A program made the position numbers and the translations under genes. From Syntrophobacteraceae bacterium (GTDB lineage: Bacteria > Desulfobacterota > Syntrophobacteria > Syntrophobacterales > Syntrophobacteraceae): a stretch of DNA of 42,948 bases. Within the stretch, counting starts at the first letter, position 1. Each line of letters opens with the position of its first letter. Below the pieces are notes generated by a model. The model saw only the letters and a program-made list of their open reading frames with translations, did no database searches and was not told where the DNA came from. Of the stretch, positions 31,198 to 40,312 are shown piece after piece. The DNA lies in the NCBI GenBank assembly GCA_031292195.1, contig JARLHP010000086.1:1-42948 (forward strand). Reading direction: 5' to 3'.

Positions 31198-33102
31198 TCA
31201 TGTCGGTTGTGTGTCCAGAAATTTCCGGCACCAGATCTCAGTGCACATGAGAGCGAACAAAGTGTAAGCCGCATCGACTTTTCCGCTCTGATGGCGTGTT
31301 AAAAGCTTTTGGACGGCGCCTGGCTCGAACAATCCACGCCGCCGCAGAGTGGATTCAGAGAGCAGGTCGCCTGTAAGCTCCCGCAGTTCATAGCGGAGCC
31401 AGCGGCTAAGCGGAGCCCCAAAGCCCACCTTCGGCCTGTAAATGGCCTCACGGGGCAGGTAGGGCTCCATCGCCTTTTTCAGGACCCATTTGCCAAATAG
31501 ACCTCGCTGCTTGAATTTGGCCGGGATTCTCCAGGCGTGTTCCACCAGATCGCGGTCCAGAAACGGCACTCGGACCTCCACGCCCGTGGCCATGGACATC
31601 TTATCGGTATAGATAAGATTATGATCGGCGAGAAAGAAGCGTTGCTCAAGGGCCAGCATTCTATCCAGCTTGCCCGCAGCGGGCGGTAGAGACTCGATGA
31701 AATCGAGCAGCGGGGAGGCGGCTCTCAGGGACTTGATCTCCTCACGGAAATCGGGTGCGTAGAGCGCCCGAAGGCTGTCTTCACGCATCCAAAAAAAATA
31801 GTGCGCCAGTCGTTCATTGCCGTCCAGTTCCAAGCCATTGCACAGTCTGCTGGCCCGGCGCCCAAAGCTGCCGCCCCCCTCCCAACCGGCGCTCCGGGCG
31901 TCCAGGGTCCTTCTCAGGCAGGCCGGCAGCCAGTCGAAAAGAAACTCACAGTTCAAGGCAAGATGGCGACGATAGCCCGTGTACAGATCGTCTCCACCAG
32001 CGCCCGAAAGCAGCACTTTCATGCCCAGCTCTCTGGCGAATCGGCTGATGTAGAGAACCGCCAGCGGGGCCGGATCGGCTAAGGGTTCATCGAGCTGACT
32101 CACCATTTGTTCGAGATCGGATGCCATATCGGAACTCTCCACCCGGACCACGTTCAAAGGCACATCGAGATGTCTTGCAACCATGCGGGCATAGGGCAGG
32201 TCGTCGACAAAACCGGGATCTTGCCTGCCTCTGGAATCCATTGTGAAGCATTGGATTTTGGGGGCCGCTTCCCGCGCAAAGGCTACCACCGAGGAGGAAT
32301 CCAAACCGCCTGATAAAAAGGCGCCCACCGGCACATCGGCTACCATCTGCCGGTGTACCGCCCGGCGCAGCATGGCAGCCGTGCCCCTAACCGCATCCTG
32401 CTCCCCGAGGTCCGCAGGCAAACCGCGAAAAACAGGCAAGTGGTACCAGGAGCGTCGACTGGCTATCTTACACCCGGAGATCTGTAAAATCTCCCCGGGA
32501 CAAAGCTTGCGAACCGCACGCAAGGGCGTTGCTTCCCCGGGGCACCACAGGAAGCTCAAGTAGCGGTGCAAAGCGGCCGCATCCAGTTGCCGCGCATCCA
32601 GCGCCCAGGGCAACAAGGCTTTGATCTCGCTTGCGAAGGCAAAGCCCCGCGTCCCCTCGGTGTAATAGAGCGGCTTCACACCCATGGCGTCCCGCGCCAC
32701 AAACATCTCCTTGATTCGGTTGTCCCAAATCGCAAAGGCAAAAATACCATTGAGCCGGTTTAGCAAATCCAAGCCCTCAGCCAGGTATAATTGCAGAAGC
32801 ACTTCGGTATCCGAATGGCCGCGAAATTTATGTCCCTTAGCCTCCAGGCCCTTCCGCAGTTCACGGAAATTGTAGATTTCGCCGTTGAAAATCAATGCTA
32901 CGCTGCCATCCTCACTAAACATTGGCTGGTGACCAAGCGGGGACACATCAAGAATGGAGAGCCTCACGTGTCCAAACCCAACCTTGGCCTCTTCGTCTAC
33001 GAACATGCCCCAATCGTCGGGACCTCGGTGAGCCATGGCCTGTATGCCCTTACGCAGGCCCTGGCTGTCAAAGTTGCCAAAATAGCCTGTAATCCCGCAC
33101 AA
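31198..33102 (-). CDS. asnB: Asparagine synthetase-type glutamine amidotransferase
   Basis: A 634-residue AsnB-family enzyme. The N-terminal class II glutaminase domain begins MCGITGYFG with the nucleophilic Cys2 and includes FNGEIYNFRELR and GHSDTEVLLQLY. The C-terminal synthetase domain has the PP-loop SGGLDSSSVV. The start codon is TTG at 33102 with AGGAGGG upstream. Members of this family within polysaccharide loci often amidate sugar or peptide carboxylates rather than serve bulk asparagine synthesis. It is the most distal gene of the exopolysaccharide set, 194 bases from the previous gene. Confidence 0.88.
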   Translation of the reverse strand: MCGITGYFGNFDSQGLRKGIQAMAHRGPDDWGMFVDEEAKVGFGHVRLSILDVSPLGHQPMFSEDGSVALIFNGEIYNFRELRKGLEAKGHKFRGHSDTEVLLQLYLAEGLDLLNRLNGIFAFAIWDNRIKEMFVARDAMGVKPLYYTEGTRGFAFASEIKALLPWALDARQLDAAALHRYLSFLWCPGEATPLRAVRKLCPGEILQISGCKIASRRSWYHLPVFRGLPADLGEQDAVRGTAAMLRRAVHRQMVADVPVGAFLSGGLDSSSVVAFAREAAPKIQCFTMDSRGRQDPGFVDDLPYARMVARHLDVPLNVVRVESSDMASDLEQMVSQLDEPLADPAPLAVLYISRFARELGMKVLLSGAGGDDLYTGYRRHLALNCEFLFDWLPACLRRTLDARSAGWEGGGSFGRRASRLCNGLELDGNERLAHYFFWMREDSLRALYAPDFREEIKSLRAASPLLDFIESLPPAAGKLDRMLALEQRFFLADHNLIYTDKMSMATGVEVRVPFLDRDLVEHAWRIPAKFKQRGLFGKWVLKKAMEPYLPREAIYRPKVGFGAPLSRWLRYELRELTGDLLSESTLRRRGLFEPGAVQKLLTRHQSGKVDAAYTLFALMCTEIWCRKFLDTQPT

Positions 33103-33296
33103 GGTATCGCCCTCCTAATATTCGTACAGGCTGCAGTGCCTGCATGTGCCATCGAGGCAGGTCTTTGCATTGCCCCGGAATGATTTTCTCAACGTCAACA
33201 GGAGCGGAGCGTTTCTCATATGAAACATGCCGCCGGATCGAAAGCGACATTTTCGAGTGTGTTTTTATGTCTCCGGTTGCGTATATCTTCAACCAT

Positions 33297-34487
33297 CTAC
33301 CTCATTAATCCTGCAGACGGAGCCCGCGGGGGCGCCGAGGCGCTGGTTTCCGCCTCCCGGGTTGTAGACCTGGACAGAAATGAGAACATGTCGCGCGCGC
33401 ACCTCTCCCATTCGAACTGCCCGGCGCGGCGGTAGGCCAGATCCGAGCACTCCCGCCGCCTCGCCCGATCCAGTACCAGTTCTCTCATCGCTCGGGCTAT
33501 CTGCTCGGGAAATTCCGGATCAAAATATAAACCGGCCTCCCCCAGCATTTCGGGCATTGGCCCTCGATTGGAACAGGCGATGGGAAGTCCGGAGGCCATG
33601 GCTTCCAGCAGGATGTTGGGCATGTTTTCGCAGCTCGACGCAAACACGAAAAGCTCTGAGCGCCGGTAGACCGATGGGAGTATGGAGTGCGGGATTTCAC
33701 CCAGACATCGGATGAACATTCCCGAGGGGTCCACCTCGCCGAGCAGCCGTTTAAGTCGGTTCATGTAGGGCCGGTAAGGCGGGCCGACTAAGTCGAGCGC
33801 CACCGGAATCCCTTCCCTCCGAAGACGCGCCACCGCCTTGACAACGCACACCTGGTGTTTAAACACCGTGATGGTCGAAACATAGAGGATGCGGAACGGA
33901 TGGGCACTGGAGCAATTGTCTATCCTCCTTGGGGGGCGGGGCGGGGCAAAGAAGTTCCGGTTTATTCCGTGAGGTATCACAGCGTATGGCTTATTTAGCC
34001 CGGTTGCGGCCATAATCGTTCGAGCCGCATACCAACTGAGGTAAATCACGCTGTTTGCAGCCTTGAAGGCCGACACCTGGGAGCTTCGAACCATGAGGAG
34101 CCTTAACAACATCGGGGAGACCCCATAGCGCCGGGCCTCCGACCATTCGAAGGGAAGCATGTTTTGCGACATGGCCACAAAAGGCCGGAAGGAGCCTGTA
34201 TAGGAGCCCCCGGGGCAAAACAGAAGATCGCAGCCCTTCTGCTGCGCCAGGTTTTTGAGCAGCAATCTCTGCCAAAGCCGCCTTAAGGGTAAAGACCGGT
34301 CCAACAGAGGTTGGTGGACCTTTTCCAGCCAGGGTCGGTCCTGAATTTTTTGAAGGGTTTGCGCGCCGCCCCAGAAAATCACCCTGGAGACGCCATGAGG
34401 CTTGGGTTCGGCAGCCCGCAAGACTTCCACCAGATGAGTGACTCCGCCTCCCTCCCGGATATTCGATCCATCGATGCCTATACGCAT
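33297..34487 (-). CDS. Glycosyltransferase, GT4 family
   Basis: A 396-residue GT-B fold glycosyltransferase. The N-terminal domain begins MRIGIDGSNIREGGGVTHL, a typical GT4 opening. The donor-binding C-terminal half has FRILYVSTITVFKHQ and the EX7E motif in SSCENMPNILLEAMASGLPI. It overlaps the GT2 gene upstream by ten bases. It would transfer one sugar during assembly of the repeat unit of the polysaccharide; donor and acceptor are unknown. Confidence 0.86.
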   Translation of the reverse strand: MRIGIDGSNIREGGGVTHLVEVLRAAEPKPHGVSRVIFWGGAQTLQKIQDRPWLEKVHQPLLDRSLPLRRLWQRLLLKNLAQQKGCDLLFCPGGSYTGSFRPFVAMSQNMLPFEWSEARRYGVSPMLLRLLMVRSSQVSAFKAANSVIYLSWYAARTIMAATGLNKPYAVIPHGINRNFFAPPRPPRRIDNCSSAHPFRILYVSTITVFKHQVCVVKAVARLRREGIPVALDLVGPPYRPYMNRLKRLLGEVDPSGMFIRCLGEIPHSILPSVYRRSELFVFASSCENMPNILLEAMASGLPIACSNRGPMPEMLGEAGLYFDPEFPEQIARAMRELVLDRARRRECSDLAYRRAGQFEWERCARDMFSFLSRSTTREAETSASAPPRAPSAGLMR

Positions 34488-35467
34488 GACGCGGTGACCT
34501 GTTTTAACAGCTTGCGTAACCTCCGGTGCGCCCGGCCTCCCATAAAGGTGGACAGCCAGAGCGCCGCATACCCGGGACGCGGTCCGTAATGCCTGAAATA
34601 GCGCCTCAGGAGCGTCCTCGCTTCCCCCATATAGTTTCCGCCTACCGCAAGCTTTATCAGCAGCAGGAGGTGAGTCCTGTCTACAGTTGTCTCCACATTT
34701 ATGTTCAGAAGCGTCCGCGGGTCGAACCGGGGGTAGGGATCGCTTCCGGTCTGCCGGCGCATATCGAAGTACTCTTTGGCCAAATCTTTGAAGAGTATGT
34801 AAAAGAACCTCCTGATATATCTGCTAAACGGCTCGTCGGCAGCCATTCTGTAGTACACCAGGGGCTCGTCCAGACACGCCAGGCAACGCCCGTCCAGGAG
34901 CACTTGGAGATAAAAGTCGTAGTCTTCGGAGTAGCGAAATTTATCGCGGTAGAAAAGACCGCGGCGATTCCTGAACATCACCGAGTTGTGCGCAAGGCAG
35001 TTGTCGCCGGCGGCGAGCCGCGAGGCGATACGCTCGGGGCCGCCGGGAAAGGGCCAGGTCGAGACAACTCGCCCGAACTGGTCCATGATGAGGACTCCCG
35101 TTGTCAGCAGGTCAATGCCGGGATGATCCTCCAGGAAGTCGACTTGGCGTCGAAGCCGGTGCGGGAGCGATATGTCATCGCCGTCCTGCCGGGCGATGTA
35201 CCTGCCTTTGGCCGCCTCCAGGGCCCGGTTCAACGAAGCGGCCAGCCCCAGGTTTACCCCGTTTACCAGAAGCCGAATTCTAGGGTCCCGGGCGCAATGT
35301 TTTCGGACGATCTCGCCGGCCCGACCGCTCGATCCATCGTCTACGATTATCAGTTCAAAATCACCCAAAGTCTGCGACAAGATGCTCTTGATCGAAGCGA
35401 CCAGATAGTCTTCCCTCACGTTGTAGACGGGCATCAAAACCGAGACCACCGGCTCATAAGTCTCCAT
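34478..35467 (-). CDS. Glycosyltransferase, GT2 family
   Basis: A 329-residue GT-A fold glycosyltransferase. The N-terminus VVSVLMPVYNV, IIVDDGSS and RQDGDD (DxD metal site) are classic GT2 motifs, with the acceptor-side histidine/arginine region near DYDFYLQVLL. No membrane segments are evident, so it works at the cytoplasmic face on a lipid-linked intermediate. It overlaps the flippase gene by 14 bases and the next glycosyltransferase by ten. Confidence 0.88.
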   Translation of the reverse strand: METYEPVVSVLMPVYNVREDYLVASIKSILSQTLGDFELIIVDDGSSGRAGEIVRKHCARDPRIRLLVNGVNLGLAASLNRALEAAKGRYIARQDGDDISLPHRLRRQVDFLEDHPGIDLLTTGVLIMDQFGRVVSTWPFPGGPERIASRLAAGDNCLAHNSVMFRNRRGLFYRDKFRYSEDYDFYLQVLLDGRCLACLDEPLVYYRMAADEPFSRYIRRFFYILFKDLAKEYFDMRRQTGSDPYPRFDPRTLLNINVETTVDRTHLLLLIKLAVGGNYMGEARTLLRRYFRHYGPRPGYAALWLSTFMGGRAHRRLRKLLKQVTASCV

Positions 35468-36776
35468 TATTGAAGGCCTCCCTGCCGGGGATCAGACTCG
35501 CCACGGCTTTGTAGAGGAAAACCCAGTCCGCTTTGCATGGCAGCAGGCAGTTGGCGGCCGACACGCCGCAGAACCTTCCCGCACAGAGACAGCCGCTCAG
35601 GGCGGCAAAGCCGCTGCCGCACAAAGCGCCGAGCGCCGCCCCTCCAATTCCGTAGCGGGGTATGAGGAGTAAGCTCGAAGAAGCCAGAACGGCAAACATG
35701 CCGGTTGAAATCCAAATATTTGCGGAGGGGTGTCCGGCGCCGTTTAACAAATTGCTAAAGATCACGAACAATGACAAGGCGCCCGCCGAAGGCGCCAGGA
35801 ACAGCAGGGCGGCCTGCGCCCCCAGATACTGCCTGCCGTAGAGAAGCCAGATTATCTGTTTGCCGCCCCAAAAAATAGCCAGGCAAACACCAATGGCAAA
35901 CAAAACAAATACCCTGACCACGGCCTCCACTTGCCTGGCCCTCTGTTTGCCGCTCGCCGCGCTCCATTGAGACATTAAGAGCGGGCCGATATAGTTGGGG
36001 ATGAGTATGATCAGGCCGCTGAGCGCCGCGGCGCGGGAATAAAGGCCCACAGCGGCGAATTTGCCGTAAAACTTGAGGAGGATAAGACTCAATTCGGCCG
36101 AGAGCAGATAAATCGTGTGGTAGAGCGAGAGCTTTATGCCGTACCGCAGGGTTTGTCCAAAGAGGCGCCAGTCAAAAGGGGGGAAACCGCCAAGAGATTT
36201 GCGAAGGAAAAATAGAAGGACCGCCACCGCCAGACAGGAGTTTAGCAGGGTCAAAACGAGCGCGGAGCAAACATTGAGACATCCCGCGCAGGCAAGGATT
36301 GCCGCAAAGAGAAGCGAGGCGCCTGCCTGCAGCACTTCGACACCGACCACTTTGCCTATCTCCATCTCCGCCACCAGGAGCTGACGCAAAAATGTCATGC
36401 AGATTCCCAACCCGGCCCCGGCGGCGAACAGGGCTGCAACCGGCCAGGGGGCCTTCCCGAAGTATCCGGGGTTCCGGCAGACCAGCGCCAAAACGAGGCC
36501 CGCGCAAAGAGGCCCCAATACCATCAGCAGCCTGAAAGAATTCGCCAGGATCTGGACTTTTGAGGTTTTCAAATGATTTAGAAAGTAAATGTTGGCTGTT
36601 GCAATCCCCATCGTAAAGAGGGTCGCCACGATGGTGGCCGCCCCCACCCACAGCCTGTATCTGCCAAAGCTCGCTGGTCCCAGGCGCCGGGAGAGGATAA
36701 TCGAGAAGACCTGGACCAGGAAGACACAGGCGAGATTTGCGGTCGAACCCAGAGCTGCTTTCCTGATAAATCCCAT
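35454..36776 (-). CDS. Wzx-like oligosaccharide flippase
   Basis: A 440-residue polytopic membrane protein with about 12-14 hydrophobic segments, opening MGFIRKAALGSTANLACVFLVQVFSIILSRRLGPASFGRY, as in MATE/MOP-superfamily polysaccharide exporters. LYSRAAALSGLIILIPNYIGP is the typical middle region. It would flip lipid-linked repeat units to the periplasm for the Wzy-like polymerase encoded upstream. It lies 19 bases after a GT4 gene and overlaps the GT2 gene. Confidence 0.87.
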   Translation of the reverse strand: MGFIRKAALGSTANLACVFLVQVFSIILSRRLGPASFGRYRLWVGAATIVATLFTMGIATANIYFLNHLKTSKVQILANSFRLLMVLGPLCAGLVLALVCRNPGYFGKAPWPVAALFAAGAGLGICMTFLRQLLVAEMEIGKVVGVEVLQAGASLLFAAILACAGCLNVCSALVLTLLNSCLAVAVLLFFLRKSLGGFPPFDWRLFGQTLRYGIKLSLYHTIYLLSAELSLILLKFYGKFAAVGLYSRAAALSGLIILIPNYIGPLLMSQWSAASGKQRARQVEAVVRVFVLFAIGVCLAIFWGGKQIIWLLYGRQYLGAQAALLFLAPSAGALSLFVIFSNLLNGAGHPSANIWISTGMFAVLASSSLLLIPRYGIGGAALGALCGSGFAALSGCLCAGRFCGVSAANCLLPCKADWVFLYKAVASLIPGREAFNNGDL

Positions 36777-36795
36777 AGGTGATCTTTATCCCGCT

Positions 36796-37941
36796 TCAGC
36801 TCGACCAGCGAGGGCCGGGCCGCGTTCTGCGCTCCGCACACACGTACTCGATTATGTCCAGAAAATAATCTGCAACCGCCGCCCCCTCCAGGCGACCCGA
36901 CCATCGGGCGATGCGGGCGCGCACCTCAGGGACAAGGGGCCCCTTTGCGATCCACCTGTTCAGAGCCCGGGTGAGCGAACCGGGAGAGGCGCACTCGAAA
37001 ACCTCGCCGTTGAAACCGGGGATGATCAGATCCGCGGCGCCGCAATAGTCGCTGCAAACGACAGGCACCCCGCTCATCAGGGCTTCGTTTACGACCGCGC
37101 CCCAGCCGTCCCACCGGCTGGGAAGCACCAGCAAATCCGAGCCGGCCAGTTCACGCCTTACGGCCTCGTTATTTAGAGACCCCACAAACTCCACCTTGTC
37201 GGAAAGGTCCAGTTCGGCCGCCTGCTTCTCAAACACGGTCCGCCCGGTCCCAGCGCCTATAATCCTCAAGGTCCATCCCGTGCGGTCTGTTTGCCCCAGG
37301 GCCTCAAGCAGCAGATCGAGACCTTTTCGCCTGATGAGCTGGCCTACAAAAGTCAGGACCACCCCGCCGGAAATTCTGCCGGCCGCAGGTACCGGCTTCG
37401 GGTTTTCCACCGTGTAGCAAAACGGGAACAGCCGCTCGGCGTCGAACCCGCACTTCCGGTACCAACCATAGGCGTGGCGCCCTATGGCCAGGACAAAATC
37501 GACCTTGTGGCGACAGGTTCTTTCGTGGAAAAAGCTGTGGGCTGTCCGCAGGGCGCCGTGGAGGCCCCGGGAATCCCTGGCCTCGGAAAGCAGGCCGGCC
37601 ACGGCCCCGGCGCGCAGGGCTCTTTTCAGGGCGCGGTTTATCGACGGGACATACACTGCCCCCGAAAATATATGAATAGTGTCATCGGGCTTTTCATTTA
37701 TGAGAGACTCGAGTTGGCCTTCGCCGGGAGACATGAAAATCTTTGCCCCGCCATAGTCGGGAGCACTCCCCGGTTGCGCCCACCCCGAAGCAAGACGTTC
37801 GGCCGGCAGGCCCTCCTGCAGGACCGCCATGACCTGTCCTTCGGGAAGCCTTTGGGCGAGCGGTCTGATCCAGGGCGCCTGGAGGGGGCAGGTGTTTTTT
37901 TGCCAGAAGATAAATCGGCAGCACTTTTTCTTTGTATTCAC
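36796..37941 (-). CDS. Glycosyltransferase, GT4 family
   Basis: A 381-residue GT-B glycosyltransferase. The C-terminal donor domain has VVLTFVGQLIRRKGLDLLLEAL, LLVLPSRWDGWGAVVNEALMSGVPVV (variant EX7E region, with the first position not glutamate) and VFECASPGSLTRAL. The N-terminus MNTKKKCCRFIFWQ is basic and cysteine-rich, unlike the usual GT4 opening. It overlaps the preceding GT4 gene by four bases. Sugar specificity unknown. Confidence 0.84.
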   Translation of the reverse strand: MNTKKKCCRFIFWQKNTCPLQAPWIRPLAQRLPEGQVMAVLQEGLPAERLASGWAQPGSAPDYGGAKIFMSPGEGQLESLINEKPDDTIHIFSGAVYVPSINRALKRALRAGAVAGLLSEARDSRGLHGALRTAHSFFHERTCRHKVDFVLAIGRHAYGWYRKCGFDAERLFPFCYTVENPKPVPAAGRISGGVVLTFVGQLIRRKGLDLLLEALGQTDRTGWTLRIIGAGTGRTVFEKQAAELDLSDKVEFVGSLNNEAVRRELAGSDLLVLPSRWDGWGAVVNEALMSGVPVVCSDYCGAADLIIPGFNGEVFECASPGSLTRALNRWIAKGPLVPEVRARIARWSGRLEGAAVADYFLDIIEYVCAERRTRPGPRWSS

Positions 37942-38969
37942 AGGCGCCCCCCATCAAGCTCCGAGGCCAGGCGCAAATAGCGACGAGCCATCAGGCCGGC
38001 GGTAAAGCCCAGGGACCACCTTTGTCTGGCGCGAATCGAGAACTCGCGTCTCTTTTGGTCGGCTCCCATCAACTCTTCGATCTCGGCGGCATAGTCGTGC
38101 GGTCTAAAGCCTGCGACCAGGATGCCGTCCCCGTCGTCTTCGATCAGCTCCGCCGCCCCCGGGATACTGCTCGCAACCACCGGGACGCCAAAGGATTTGG
38201 CCTCGAGGAGCACCATCGGACATCCGGTGACATCGGGGCCGCGGGGCTGGGAAGGAAACAGGAGCACATCCATCCGGGGGTAGATGGCACGCGGATCGGT
38301 TTCGTTGCGAAACCACCTGATCAGGCCCTGCCGGGCTGCGGTGGCCACCAGTTCGCTCCTGGGGCCATCTCCGAAAACGACAAATTTTACCCTCGCGCCA
38401 TCGAGAATTCTGGCGACTTCCAGAAAAATATGGATGCCCTTGTTCCAGGAAAAGTCGCCCACAAACCCGATATGGAGATTATCCGCGCGCCGCATCGGCG
38501 CGGCCGTCGAAGCCTCCGGAACCCCGTTGGGCAGTACGGTTATCGGAAAAGCGCGCCCGGCCATATGCTTCATGGTTTCCCCGCAGTGGCGGGAAACCGA
38601 GACAATCGTCGCCGGACGCCTGGATAGAAGGCGAAGTTCTAAAATATCCCTCGGGACCTCAAGGCCCCTTGGTCCGACCATGCCGTGAATTGTGGTAATA
38701 CAGCGCACCCCCCTTTGCGGCCTCGCGTAGAGCCAGCTTCTCAGCCCGCAGTGAAGGTGCGCTATGGAGCCGGAAGGCAGTGACCGTATGGCCCTCCTTG
38801 CCGCAAGCAATTTGCCGCCTGCCGACACAATTCGGCTCGCACCGCTGCCATCGAGCCGGCAGATCTTTTGTTCGAACCCCTCCAGGCCGGTTGTCACTAG
38901 ATTTTCGACAACTCGCCCCACCCCTCCGTGCATGGAGTTCACCACATGCAGCCAGATCCTTTTTGCCAT
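37938..38969 (-). CDS. Glycosyltransferase, GT4 family
   Basis: A 343-residue GT-B glycosyltransferase. The N-terminus LHVVNSMHGGVGRVVENLV is a typical GT4 acceptor-side loop. The donor half has IGFVGDFSWNKGIHIFLEVARIL, FVVFGDGP, and CPMVLLEAKSFGVPVVASSIPG as the EX7E-region equivalent. Its ATG overlaps the stop of the Wzy-like gene by one base (TGATG), indicating coupled translation. Confidence 0.86.
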   Translation of the reverse strand: MAKRIWLHVVNSMHGGVGRVVENLVTTGLEGFEQKICRLDGSGASRIVSAGGKLLAARRAIRSLPSGSIAHLHCGLRSWLYARPQRGVRCITTIHGMVGPRGLEVPRDILELRLLSRRPATIVSVSRHCGETMKHMAGRAFPITVLPNGVPEASTAAPMRRADNLHIGFVGDFSWNKGIHIFLEVARILDGARVKFVVFGDGPRSELVATAARQGLIRWFRNETDPRAIYPRMDVLLFPSQPRGPDVTGCPMVLLEAKSFGVPVVASSIPGAAELIEDDGDGILVAGFRPHDYAAEIEELMGADQKRREFSIRARQRWSLGFTAGLMARRYLRLASELDGGRL

Positions 38970-40312
38970 CAGTTATCTCCCATGGTTTGGGCGGTTTGCC
39001 GGAAGACCATCCCGGCAACCAGGTAAAACCAGAGCAACTTGTGTCCCGGGGCTGAAAAGGAGAAAAGAATGACGTTTATGGCCATAAAAGGCAGGAAGAC
39101 GACCATCGATCCCCCGCCTCTGCGCTTCCAAAGGTTGTAAGAGCAATAGAAAACGCCCACAAGCATCAGAAACATTCCCGGTATGCCGTATTCGAGCCCG
39201 ATGCTTAGCAGCGTGTCGTGCGGGGCGCAGTAGCGGTTGACAAATTTCGCTTCGCCCGGTCCGAACAGGGGGTGGCGCAGGATTGGCTCCACCGCCAGCT
39301 TGTTAATGGTCCTAACCAGCGTAAAGCCTCGCTCGCGCACCACAGAGAACGCCCGGGTATGCGTGTGGGTGGCGATAAACAGCGCCACCATGGCGCCGAT
39401 CAGGGCTACCAGCAGCAGGTTGCCCCACTGGCCGCTCCTCAGAGCCAGGCCGGCCTGCCACAGGACGAAGAGGGCCAGGCAAAGAGATGCCGTGTAAAGA
39501 CCCCCTCTTGATTGAGGCGCCCAGAGAGCCAAAAAAAAGGCGGCCGAAAGACCGAGGTAAATGGCTTTTTTCAACACACCTTTTTGGGCGCCGGCGGATG
39601 CCAGGCAGATAGCAAACCCCACCACCAGGATCGAAGACAGATAATTGGGATCATTTAGGATGCCGCGATAACGGAGTCCCTCGCCGGTGACAAGGTAGTC
39701 ATGCCAGTGGACCGGGCGCAGGTGGAATGATGCCGAAATGGTCGAAATAACAGTGGGAAAAAGCCCGAGCCAGACCAAGTTCGATACGGAGCATTCCTCT
39801 TCGACTATTGCCAGGAGGAAAAGACAGACGGCGGCATAGGCCAACATCATGATCACTTCTTCAAGACCGCCCAATTCGGCGCGAACATATATGCAGAGCA
39901 GGCACCACATCCCGAAGGCCCATAGATACATCAAGGCAATCAGATGCTCTGTTTCGATTCGCCCCGAAACGCGCTTATAGCGCGCCAGAAGCGCGATCGC
40001 CGCAAAGATCAGGGCGACCCGCATCGGCGTGAAAACATGACCGCTCACGATATCCAAAGACGTGGCCAGCGACAGGGAAAAAATTAGAAGCGGGGGCCTG
40101 TACAAACCTGCTGCAAGAGAGATAATGAGGGCGATGAACCTCGCATTGGCATCCCCGTACAGGAATGCACAGGCCGATACAGAGACCAAAACGGCTGCGA
40201 GCAAATAATCGGGGGTCGCGGCGCGGGCCTTGCGGCCCGAAAGGCTTATCCCCGTTATTTTGGCGGCAGGCCTTGCCGCACCTAAACTTAGATCGGCTTG
40301 AAGTTCATTCAT
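38969..40312 (-). CDS. O-antigen ligase/polymerase-like membrane protein (Wzy/WaaL superfamily)
   Basis: A 447-residue protein with ten or more membrane segments and a large periplasmic loop (about 180-370). The loop contains RYRGILNDPNYLSS and HPLFGPGEAKFVNRYCAPHDTLLSIGLEYGIPG, the pattern of Wzy_C-type O-antigen polymerases and ligases. Within a locus that also has Wzx, a polymerase role is more likely than lipid A ligase. It overlaps the secreted protein gene upstream by four bases (ATGA). Confidence 0.84.
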   Translation of the reverse strand: MNELQADLSLGAARPAAKITGISLSGRKARAATPDYLLAAVLVSVSACAFLYGDANARFIALIISLAAGLYRPPLLIFSLSLATSLDIVSGHVFTPMRVALIFAAIALLARYKRVSGRIETEHLIALMYLWAFGMWCLLCIYVRAELGGLEEVIMMLAYAAVCLFLLAIVEEECSVSNLVWLGLFPTVISTISASFHLRPVHWHDYLVTGEGLRYRGILNDPNYLSSILVVGFAICLASAGAQKGVLKKAIYLGLSAAFFLALWAPQSRGGLYTASLCLALFVLWQAGLALRSGQWGNLLLVALIGAMVALFIATHTHTRAFSVVRERGFTLVRTINKLAVEPILRHPLFGPGEAKFVNRYCAPHDTLLSIGLEYGIPGMFLMLVGVFYCSYNLWKRRGGGSMVVFLPFMAINVILFSFSAPGHKLLWFYLVAGMVFRQTAQTMGDN